Shown here: in pieces, positions 1-5,107 of the stretch | How positions within the stretch are numbered: position 1 is the stretch's first letter | Layout of the letters: every line of letters begins with the position of its first letter | Source of the DNA: Planctomycetota bacterium | GTDB taxonomy: Bacteria > Planctomycetota > B129-G9 | Reading direction: 5' to 3' | Assembly: GCA_003644325.1 (NCBI GenBank) | Contig: QNCA01000019.1 | Coordinates: forward strand, 1 to 11,180 | DNA: 11,180 bases | Translations under genes and position numbers: made by a program | The notes under the pieces: generated by a model | What the model was told of the DNA's origin: nothing | Database searches by the model: none | What the model saw: the letters and a program-made list of their open reading frames with translations, nothing else

Positions 1-9
1 AATGCCTCC

Positions 10-192
10 GGGAGCATGTAAGAATCTTGGGCGCTGCCGACACGGTGACAGTCACCATCTACGAGCCGGCCGCTCCTTCAGAGCGTCTGCGCTCCGCCCG
101 TTCCGGGTCCTCGCCCTGAGGACCCGTCAGGGTCCGAATGGGTAATGGTGACAATCACCGGTGCGGCCTTTCCGGGATTCTCACATGTTCCC
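10..192. mobile_element. MITE-like non-coding element, copy 1, with ~50-bp imperfect terminal inverted repeats
   Basis: The left end (10-56) and the reverse complement of the right end (192-147) match over about 47 bp with one gap. The outer 16 bases agree at 14 positions (GGGAGCATGTAAGAAT against GGGAACATGTGAGAAT). The inner 13 bases agree at 11 (GGTGACAGTCACC at 44-56, GGTGACAATCACC on the plus strand at 147-159). The unit is 183 bp, has no convincing ORF, is bounded by a candidate 9-bp target duplication, and has a second copy at 11096-11180 (79 of 85 bases identical, no gaps). Together these make a short non-autonomous transposable element the best explanation. The parent transposase family is unknown. 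A 9-bp duplication would be compatible with several DDE families, but that is only suggestive. The element ends 17 bp before the thrS -35 box. Confidence 0.72.
81..135. repeat. Hairpin cluster in the core of the element, including two mutually exclusive stems
   Basis: GAGCG (81-85) pairs with CGCTC (90-94) around a TCTG loop. GGGTCCTC (105-112) pairs perfectly with GAGGACCC (118-125) around a 5-base loop. The same GGACCC (120-125) can instead pair with GGGTCC (130-135) around GTCA, so the last two hairpins exclude each other. In the second copy the only change inside the 81-94 stem turns a G-C pair into a G-T (G-U in RNA) pair, so pairing is kept. The core could fold as DNA cruciforms or in a transcript. 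No function is claimed. Confidence 0.6.
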
Positions 193-209
193 AATGCCTC
201 CGATTTTAT

Positions 210-237
210 TTGACTTTGGGAAGTCGGTCGATATAAT
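210..237 (+). promoter_or_regulatory. Sigma70-type promoter of the thrS cluster
   Basis: TTGACT (210-215) and TATAAT (232-237) are separated by 16 bp, giving an expected transcription start near 244 and a leader of about 43 nt before thrS. The leader is too short for a T-box. No tRNA-like or riboswitch structure stands between promoter and gene, so thrS here does not look T-box regulated. The transposon-like element ends at 192, so any effect of it would come from just upstream of the -35 box. Confidence 0.8.
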
Positions 238-287
238 GCAGCCTTAGAAATTTCAGTGAACTTTATCCTATTTTCTACGGGAGCGGT

Positions 288-2204
288 ATGCCTAAGGCCA
301 CCTTGCCCGATGGCAAGGATATCCAGTACAAATCCGGCGATAGCGCCGCGGTGATTGCAAGTTTTGTAGGGCCGCGACTCGCAGAGTCCGCTGTGGCCGC
401 TGAAATCAACGGCAACCTGACCGATATAAGCGCCGCGCCGGAGGGCGACGTCAGCCTGAAATTTATCACCGGTGATACTCCGCAAGGGCTGGAAGTCCTT
501 CGACACAGCGCTTCTCATGTTTTGGCGGCCGCCGTACTACGCCTTTATCCTTCGGCGAAACTCGGTGTGGGTCCCGCCGTCGAGGACGGGTTCTACTACG
601 ATTTCAAACTGCCGAAGAACCTGAACGAGGATGATCTGAAGCCCATTGAAGAGGAAATGGCGAAGATCATCCAGCGGGATGAGCCGTTTGAACGTGTCGT
701 GATGCCGCGCGGCAGGGCCATAGAGGAGATGAAGAAACTCGGCCAGGACTTCAAGGTGGAGATCCTGGAAGAAATTGAGGACGATGAGGTATCGCTTTAC
801 AAAACAGGCGACTTCATGGACCTGTGCCGCGGGCCGCACGTGCCGCGCGCCGGCATGCTGAAGGCGGTCAAACTGACCAAGGTCGCCGGGGCGTACTGGC
901 GCGGCGACGCCGAGCGCGAAAACCTGCAAAGGATATACGGCACGGCGTTCCCGACGCAGAAGGAACTCGACGAACATCTGAAGTCGCTGGAAGAAGCGAA
1001 GAAACGCGACCACAGGCTGCTCGGCAGGCAACTGGATTTGTTCAGTTTCCACGAGGAAGCGCCGGGGTTCGCCTTCTGGCACCCGAACGGCGTGGCGCTT
1101 GTGACCGAGATTGAGCGCTTCTGGCGCGAGGTGCACAGGCAGCGGGGTTACAAGGAAGTGCGAACGCCGGCGATGCTGAACGAAGAGTTGTGGCATCGCA
1201 GCGGACACTACGAAAATTACCGGGAGTACATGTACTTCACGACGAGCGAGGGCATGAAACTCGCCCTGAAGCCCATGAACTGCCCCGGCACTTTGCTCAT
1301 TTACAACTCGACCAAGCATTCGTACCGCGAGTTGCCCCTGAGGTACGCGGAACTCGGCCAGGTGCACCGCTTTGAGATGAGCGGCGTAATGCACGGCCTG
1401 CTGAGGGTGCGCGAGTTCACCATCGACGACGCGCACATCTTCTGCACGCTCGAGCAGGTCACCGACGAGGTCAAGGGAGTGGTGGACCTTATTATCTTCC
1501 TGCTCGAGAAGTTCGGCCTGACAGATTACATCGTGGAGTTGAGCACGCGCCCGACGAAATCGATAGGCACGGACGAAATGTGGGAAAGCGCCGAAGGCTC
1601 GCTCTATCGGGCCTTGGACGAAATGAAACTCGACTATAAAGTGAGCGAGGGCGAGGGCGCGTTCTACGGCCCGAAGATAGATTTTCACATCCGCGACTGC
1701 CTGAAGCGTACGCAACAGTGCGGCACGGTCCAGGTGGACTTCGCCATGCCTGAGAGGTTCGAGATGACTTACATCGGCCCGGACAACGCCGAGCACAGAC
1801 CGGTCATGATCCACCGAGCCGCCCTGGGCAGCGTGGAACGGTTCGTAGGCTTTCTTATCGAGCACTACGCGGGGCTGTTCCCAACGTGGCTGGCCCCGGT
1901 ACAGGCGATAGTGCTGCCGATAGTAAACAGGCACCATGAATATGCCGGCGAAGTCGGCCGGGAATTGGAAGCGGCCGGCGTGCGGTATGAGGTCGATACT
2001 CGAAGCGAAAAGATCGGTCACAAGATACGCGACGCGACCCTCCGCAAAATACCGTACATGCTGGTCGTGGGCGATAGAGAGTGTAAAGACCGCACGGTGG
2101 CCGTGAGAGAGTGCGGCGGCACCGACCGCGGCTCGGTTTCGCTCGATTCCTTTGTACGGGAGATCGGCGAAGAGATAAGTTCCAGGCTTATCAAACGGAG
2201 GTAA
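288..2204 (+). CDS. thrS: Threonyl-tRNA synthetase
   Basis: Class II aminoacyl-tRNA synthetase that charges tRNA(Thr) with threonine in the cytoplasm. The 638 residues match the usual bacterial length. An N-terminal TGS domain (about 1-62, opening MPKATLPDG) is followed by the editing domain, whose ligands H73, H77, C180 and H184 are present, so proofreading of mis-made Ser-tRNA(Thr) should be intact. In the catalytic core the zinc ligands C332, H383 and H509 are visible, together with the motif 2 region (RYAELGQVHRFE, 352-363) and motif 3 (IHRAALGSVERF, 508-519). The C-terminal anticodon-binding domain starts near 535. The ATG at 288 follows GGGAG at 279-283 with a short spacer. It is the first gene of the thrS-infC-rpmI-rplT cluster, and infC follows after 4 bases. 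Nothing is truncated or frameshifted. Confidence 0.97.
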   Translation: MPKATLPDGKDIQYKSGDSAAVIASFVGPRLAESAVAAEINGNLTDISAAPEGDVSLKFITGDTPQGLEVLRHSASHVLAAAVLRLYPSAKLGVGPAVEDGFYYDFKLPKNLNEDDLKPIEEEMAKIIQRDEPFERVVMPRGRAIEEMKKLGQDFKVEILEEIEDDEVSLYKTGDFMDLCRGPHVPRAGMLKAVKLTKVAGAYWRGDAERENLQRIYGTAFPTQKELDEHLKSLEEAKKRDHRLLGRQLDLFSFHEEAPGFAFWHPNGVALVTEIERFWREVHRQRGYKEVRTPAMLNEELWHRSGHYENYREYMYFTTSEGMKLALKPMNCPGTLLIYNSTKHSYRELPLRYAELGQVHRFEMSGVMHGLLRVREFTIDDAHIFCTLEQVTDEVKGVVDLIIFLLEKFGLTDYIVELSTRPTKSIGTDEMWESAEGSLYRALDEMKLDYKVSEGEGAFYGPKIDFHIRDCLKRTQQCGTVQVDFAMPERFEMTYIGPDNAEHRPVMIHRAALGSVERFVGFLIEHYAGLFPTWLAPVQAIVLPIVNRHHEYAGEVGRELEAAGVRYEVDTRSEKIGHKIRDATLRKIPYMLVVGDRECKDRTVAVRECGGTDRGSVSLDSFVREIGEEISSRLIKRR

Positions 2205-2211
2205 GGTTATC
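2197..2211 (+). promoter_or_regulatory. Shine-Dalgarno site that sets an ATC start for infC
   Basis: GGAGG at 2197-2201 overlaps the last codons of thrS and lies 7 nt before ATC at 2209-2211. This is ideal spacing for the ATC and far too distant for the in-frame GTG at 2227, whose only purine tract (GAGG, 2223-2226) touches the start codon itself. Bacterial infC genes commonly begin at rare ATT or ATC codons, which IF3 discriminates against, giving autogenous repression. Confidence 0.8.
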
Positions 2212-2712
2212 ACACGCGACCTGAGGGTGAACGAGCGGATTCGCGCAAGGACCGTTCGGGTAATCAATGACAAGGGTGTGCAGTTGGGCGTGATGAGTTC
2301 GCGGGATGCGCTGAAGGCTGCCCGCGAGGCGGGATTGGACCTTGTGGAAGTGGCGCCGGACACCAATCCACCCGTCTGCAAGTTTCTCGACTACGGGAAA
2401 TACAAGTACCGCCAAAGGAAGCGCAACTACAGCGCCAAGAGCCACCACCGGATGCACTTCAAGGAAGTGCGCATGAAGGCCGGCATCGACGAGCACGACC
2501 TTCTCATAAAAATCAAGAAGATGCGCGAACTCATTGAGAAGGGCGACAAGGTCCTGGTGACCCTGCGGTTCATCGGCCGTCAGATGGCACACAAGGAGTT
2601 CGGCGAGGAACGGATGAACCGGATTCTCCGGGAATTGGAAGATATCATCCGGGTGGATCGGCCTCCAAAATTCCAAGGTCGGCGGCTCACGATGACAATC
2701 GTGCCCAAGTAG
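2209..2712 (+). CDS. infC: Translation initiation factor IF-3 (ATC start)
   Basis: IF3 binds the 30S subunit, prevents premature 50S joining and checks the start codon and initiator tRNA. Starting at ATC gives 167 residues beginning (M)TRDLRVNERIRAR, which restores the usual IF3 N-terminus. A GTG start at 2227 would begin within that conserved block. The N-terminal domain covers about 1-75 (VINDKGVQLGVM, then NPPVCKFLDYGKYKY), followed by a basic linker helix and the C-terminal domain (IDEHDLLIKIKKMRELIEKGDKVLVTLRF in pieces, then RQMAHKEFG). It lies 4 nt after thrS and 65 nt before rpmI, the standard arrangement. The rare start codon implies that excess IF3 represses its own translation, as established for E. 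coli infC (AUU); this is inferred here. The identity is certain and the start is very likely. Confidence 0.96.
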   Translation: MTRDLRVNERIRARTVRVINDKGVQLGVMSSRDALKAAREAGLDLVEVAPDTNPPVCKFLDYGKYKYRQRKRNYSAKSHHRMHFKEVRMKAGIDEHDLLIKIKKMRELIEKGDKVLVTLRFIGRQMAHKEFGEERMNRILRELEDIIRVDRPPKFQGRRLTMTIVPK

Positions 2713-2728
2713 CACGGCGGCCTGTTAA

Positions 2729-2751
2729 CTTGCGGCCCGTACGGGCGCAAG
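2729..2751 (+). promoter_or_regulatory. Strong hairpin between infC and rpmI
   Basis: CTTGC (2729-2733) pairs with GCAAG (2747-2751), enclosing the perfect palindrome GCCCGTACGGGC (2735-2746) with one bulged G at 2734. No T-tract follows, so it is not a standard terminator. Its place just before rpmI, 26 nt from the start codon, suggests RNA processing or an operator for ribosomal protein bL20, which controls rpmI-rplT translation in E. coli and acts in an infC leader in Bacillus. No match to a known L20 site was established. Confidence 0.5.
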
Positions 2752-2777
2752 GCGTTGAGCGATAAGGAAGGGTTATT

Positions 2778-2972
2778 ATGCCAAGTCTAAAACCGAACAA
2801 AGGCGCAAAGAAACGATTCAGGGTAACGCGCAACGGCAAAGTCGTCCGTCGGGCTGCCGCCACCGGCCACCTGCGCGCCAAGAAGAGCGGCAAGCGCAAG
2901 AGAGGCCAGCGGCGCGCGAAACTGGTTCACCCCTCTGAAGTGAAGAAGATTAAGAAACTGCTTGCAGTCTAA
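2778..2972 (+). CDS. rpmI: 50S ribosomal protein bL35
   Basis: A 64-residue, very basic protein with the bL35 pattern: N-terminal KPNKGAKKRFRVTRNGKV, then HLRAKKSGKRKRGQRR, then the tail VKKIKKLLAV. It belongs to the large ribosomal subunit and binds 23S rRNA. The ATG follows an AAGGAAGGG ribosome-binding site (2764-2772) at good spacing. It lies between infC and rplT, as in most bacteria. Its length is normal and no zinc-ribbon cysteines occur. Confidence 0.95.
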   Translation: MPSLKPNKGAKKRFRVTRNGKVVRRAAATGHLRAKKSGKRKRGQRRAKLVHPSEVKKIKKLLAV

Positions 2973-3010
2973 AGACGGATACAGTCTGTTTGAACGAAAG
3001 GACCTCTTCG

Positions 3011-3367
3011 ATGGCGAGAGCCAAAAGCAGCGTAGCGAGACACAAGAGACGCAAAAGAATACTAAAAGCGGCCAAAGGGTACGTGGGCGGACGGGGCAGG
3101 CTGTACCGCACCGCAAACGAAACCGTAATGCGCGCGAGGCAGTTCGCCTTTCGCGACCGCCGGACGCGCAAGAGGGATTTCCGACGCCTCTGGATTACAC
3201 GTCTGAGCGCCGCAGTCAGGGCCGAAGGCATGACTTACTCGAAATTCATCGCCGCGCTGAAGAGGGCAGGCGTAGAACTGGACAGAAAGATGCTCGCCGA
3301 AATGGCCGTTAATGACCCTGAGACCTTCCAGAGAGTAATCGAACTGGCCAAGCACAACGTCGCCTAG
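3011..3367 (+). CDS. rplT: 50S ribosomal protein bL20
   Basis: A 118-residue basic protein opening MARAKSSVARHKRRKRILKAAKGY, the typical bL20 N-terminal extension that threads into 23S rRNA. The globular part carries RLWITRLSAAVRAEGMTYSKFI and DRKMLAEMAVNDPE. It is needed early in 50S assembly and in several bacteria represses its own operon. The start is set at the ATG at 3011 because AAAGGA (2997-3002) lies 8 nt before it and the family begins MAR. An upstream in-frame TTG at 2990 would add seven non-conserved residues and overlap the ribosome-binding site. It ends the translation cluster; pheS/pheT, which often follow, are absent. Confidence 0.96.
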   Translation: MARAKSSVARHKRRKRILKAAKGYVGGRGRLYRTANETVMRARQFAFRDRRTRKRDFRRLWITRLSAAVRAEGMTYSKFIAALKRAGVELDRKMLAEMAVNDPETFQRVIELAKHNVA

Positions 3368-3595
3368 CACATGCCCGGGGCAGCCCGCACTCACGCCCGC
3401 TACGCGCGGCACGATTTGCCATGCTCGACCGGACGAGCGGCCGGGGCCGGTAAAGCGGTCTCCGGCATATCGGGTTCGCTATATCATTTCTCGACTTCAC
3501 CCGGCATTTTCGCCGCCTCGCTGCGCAGGCTTTAGCGACCCGTACGGGGAGCGTATCCTTTTACCGGCAATTCTTTAATGCTCCCGATTTTCTGC
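3368..3595. other. Gene-free spacer between rplT and the WYL gene
   Basis: No ORF, RNA gene or clear intrinsic terminator is recognisable. Short G+C-rich inverted repeats occur, for example GCTCG/CGAGC around 3422-3437, but no T-run follows them. CCCGTACGGG at 3539-3548 is a perfect 10-bp palindrome identical to the core of the infC-rpmI hairpin. From 3577 on, the sequence resembles the thrS promoter region. An ATG at 3578, in frame with the WYL gene, lies upstream of the predicted transcription start and is unlikely to be used. Confidence 0.5.
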
Positions 3596-3623
3596 TTGAG
3601 ATTGGGAGAGGCCGCAATAGAAT
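3596..3623 (+). promoter_or_regulatory. Predicted sigma70-type promoter of the WYL gene
   Basis: TTGAGA (3596-3601) and TAGAAT (3618-3623) are spaced by 16 bp, the same spacing as the thrS promoter. Both spacers begin TTGGGA. The upstream 15 bases (3577-3591) match 13 of 15 of those before the thrS -35 box (193-207). Transcription would start near 3630, leaving a leader of about 23 nt before the ATG at 3653. Confidence 0.55.
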
Positions 3624-3652
3624 CGGAAGCCGCAACCTTCCGGATACGAAAG

Positions 3653-4675
3653 ATGGAGAAGATACCGAAATATGAGCGGCTGATGAACCTGGTGGCCTGC
3701 CTGCTGAAGTCGCGCGTCCCGGTGGCGTGGTCGCGCATCCGGGGCACAGTAGTCGGCTATGACGATGACGCGGCCCCCGGGACGATCAGGCGGCGGTTCG
3801 AACGCGACAAGGACGAACTGCGTGCCATGGGCGTCCCGGTGCGGTTCCTGCCGCCGACAGAGACCCAGGACGAGGGCTATACTATCGAGCGCGACGAGTG
3901 CTTCCTGCCGCCGCTGGACATCACGCCCGAGGAGGCGCTGGCGCTCAGTTGCCTGTCGGGCGTCGGCAAGGGCCGCGACCTGCTCCTGGATGGTGCGCGC
4001 TCGGCGCTCATGAAACTGCGCGCATCCGAGCCTGCGGCCTTTGGGAAAGGAGAGGAATCACTGCTCCTCGATACCGGCCTGGCGGCTCCGGGCAGGGCCG
4101 AGCAGAACCTGAATGAGTTGCGCAGGGCCGTACTGGAGCGAAAGACCGTGCAGTTCAGATATCGCTCGCTGCAGGATTCCCGCCCGCGAATGAGGACAGT
4201 CGATCCTTACGGCATGGCGCTGTTCGAGGGACGGTGGTACCTGGTCGGCCGCTCGCACCGCCGCGACGCCCTGCGCGTGTGGAATATAGAGAGAATTGCC
4301 GGCAAGGCAAGGCGGCTGAACGGCAGGTCGCCCCGGGCGGACTTCGAGCCGCCGGAGGATTTTCGCGTCGAGGATTACGTGGGCCTGCCCGGCTGGCTGC
4401 TCTACCGAGGGCGGAAGCGCGTGAGCGTGCGCATCTGGTTCCACCCGGATGTAGCGTGGATGATAGCGGAGAGCGCGGCTGCATCGGGTGACGTCCGCCG
4501 CGAGAAATTCACCATGCACAAGGACGGCAGCGGGGTGCTGGAGGTGAAAATGGCCGACCCGCGCACGCTTGTGACCTGGGCGCTGAAATTCAAGGAGAAG
4601 GCGGAGATACTGTCCCCGCCGGAGTTGCGCGAAGTTGCAGCACGGGTCCTCACCGAAATGCTGGAAGCGACCTAA
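3653..4675 (+). CDS. WYL-domain transcriptional regulator with N-terminal winged helix
   Basis: A 340-residue protein with the three-part layout of WYL regulators (PafB/PafC and DriD-type families). There is an HTH region at about 5-65 (KYERLMNLVACLL, then GTIRRRFERDKDELRAMGV), a WYL domain at about 155-225 with QFRYRS (167-172), DPYGMALFEGRWYLVG (184-199; W195-Y196-L197) and RVWNIERI, and a C-terminal WCX domain at about 255-338. WYL domains are thought to sense ligands such as nucleic acid fragments, often in DNA-damage or defence control. The ligand here is unknown. The start at 3653 is preferred because it follows the predicted promoter and begins at the conserved region; its ribosome-binding site is weak. 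No adjacent damage or defence genes reveal its target. Its own promoter and the thrS promoter are the nearest related sequences. Confidence 0.88.
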   Translation: MEKIPKYERLMNLVACLLKSRVPVAWSRIRGTVVGYDDDAAPGTIRRRFERDKDELRAMGVPVRFLPPTETQDEGYTIERDECFLPPLDITPEEALALSCLSGVGKGRDLLLDGARSALMKLRASEPAAFGKGEESLLLDTGLAAPGRAEQNLNELRRAVLERKTVQFRYRSLQDSRPRMRTVDPYGMALFEGRWYLVGRSHRRDALRVWNIERIAGKARRLNGRSPRADFEPPEDFRVEDYVGLPGWLLYRGRKRVSVRIWFHPDVAWMIAESAAASGDVRREKFTMHKDGSGVLEVKMADPRTLVTWALKFKEKAEILSPPELREVAARVLTEMLEAT

Positions 4676-4734
4676 GGGCCTATCCGAATAACATGTTAGC
4701 GCAAGAGTAACCGTCACTATTTACGGAGCGCAGG

Positions 4735-4756
4735 CCGTCACGACTTGTCGTGGCGG
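4735..4756. repeat. Ten-bp hairpin downstream of the WYL gene
   Basis: CCGTCACGAC (4735-4744) pairs with GTCGTGGCGG (4747-4756) across a TT loop, with one G-T pair. No T-run follows immediately. It could aid termination in either direction or simply be part of the surrounding inverted-repeat element. Confidence 0.5.
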
Positions 4757-4770
4757 ACCAGTTCGTAGAA

Positions 4771-4887
4771 TACTCAAGTTGACTGAGTTTTTGTTAACCT
4801 CGGTGACTGTCGCCGTAAGGTGTTGTGAAACGGCAGATTATAATCAAGCACCCGCCATCATCCAGAAAAAGTCAGTCAACTTGAGTA
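4771..4887. repeat. Inner inverted repeat flanked by TA dinucleotides
   Basis: The 22-base arm 4771-4792 (TACTCAAGTTGACTGAG then T5) matches the reverse complement of 4866-4887 with a single mismatch. The arms begin and end with TA, and GTAGAATA occurs both at 4765-4772 and at 4885-4892. The 113 bp between the TA pairs have no coding potential. A TA-flanked short element of the Tc1/mariner-IS630 type, nested in the larger repeat, is one reading. Two paired arms of a single folded element is the other. ACTCA/TGAGT in the left arm followed by T5 is also a weak terminator-like hairpin for the WYL transcript. Confidence 0.55.
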
Positions 4888-4924
4888 GAATAGCGACTGT
4901 CACCCGCCGAACTTGGATAGGCTC

Positions 4925-5107
4925 TCAGGGGTTTCCCGATTTGGTCTTTTCATCCATGTATTTGCCCAGCAGTTTGCCGGCCTTTTCTTGCCTGCCCTCG
5001 GCCAGGAGCCGCTCGACCTTACCGGCCTGCTCGCGTGTAAGCACGCCGGCCTCCACCAGCGCACGGGTGAGTTCCCCGGCGCGCCTACTGAGAGGATTTT
5101 GCGCCAT
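4925..5107 (-). CDS. Small hypothetical protein, 60 aa, coupled to the upstream repeat-protein gene
   Basis: The 60 residues (MAQNPLSRRAGELTRALVEA, then VLTREQAGKVERLLAEGRQE, then a Lys-rich tail) are charged and helix-prone, with no signal peptide or membrane segment. I do not recognise the family. The case for a real gene is that its ATG lies 23 bp inside the 3' end of the preceding gene and is preceded by AGGAAGG at about 8 nt, an embedded ribosome-binding site, with composition consistent with a folded helical peptide. The arrangement implies translational coupling. A role alongside the secreted repeat protein is only inferred, and the small protein itself appears cytoplasmic. Its stop codon touches the inverted-repeat element at 4676-4924, so its C-terminus could have been changed by that insertion. 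Confidence 0.6.
   Translation of the reverse strand: MAQNPLSRRAGELTRALVEAGVLTREQAGKVERLLAEGRQEKAGKLLGKYMDEKTKSGNP

Larger units (their letters stand above)
1..201. repeat. Candidate 9-bp target-site duplication flanking the 10-192 element
   Basis: AATGCCTCC occurs at 1-9 and again at 193-201, exactly abutting the two ends of the inverted-repeat element at 10-192. Both copies are followed by a G, so the match can also be read as 10 bp. A direct repeat hugging both ends of an inverted-repeat unit is the usual footprint of transposition. The left copy lies at the very edge of the window, so the true length of the duplication cannot be fixed. A related sequence, AATGCTCCC at 3577-3585, stands before the WYL promoter with no element next to it, which resembles an unoccupied version of the site. 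Confidence 0.6.
4676..4924. mobile_element. Nested inverted-repeat region filling the convergent gene junction, probable MITE remnant
   Basis: GRGCCTATCCRA-type ends occur in inverted orientation at 4676-4687 and 4913-4924, with GCCTATCC perfect at 4678-4685 and 4915-4922. The left end directly follows the stop TAA of the WYL gene and the right end directly abuts the stop of the minus-strand small gene (TCA on plus). These outer trinucleotides fit the pattern TNA, but they differ from each other, so a target duplication is not proven. Inside lies AACATGT...CCGTCACTATTTACGGAGC (with a gap; about 4689-4729), which resembles the element at 10-192. GGTGACTGTCGCC (4802-4814) and CGACTGTCACC (4894-4904) echo that element's palindrome. 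The region has no gene. It may also serve as a bidirectional terminator. Confidence 0.45.

Noticed and set aside
238..287. T-box or riboswitch in the thrS leader
   Set aside because: The leader is only about 43 nt from the predicted transcription start. It has no T-box sequence, specifier loop or terminator/antiterminator pair.
537..2381. Long 614-aa open frame on the minus strand opposite thrS
   Set aside because: It is the antisense shadow of thrS in GC-rich DNA, rich in Ala, Arg, His and Val with no domain pattern, and it overlaps the start of infC.
3653..4675. WYL regulator as a marker of a defence island
   Set aside because: WYL proteins often accompany defence loci, but no nuclease, helicase, toxin, CRISPR or restriction gene is nearby. 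All neighbours are housekeeping or unrelated.
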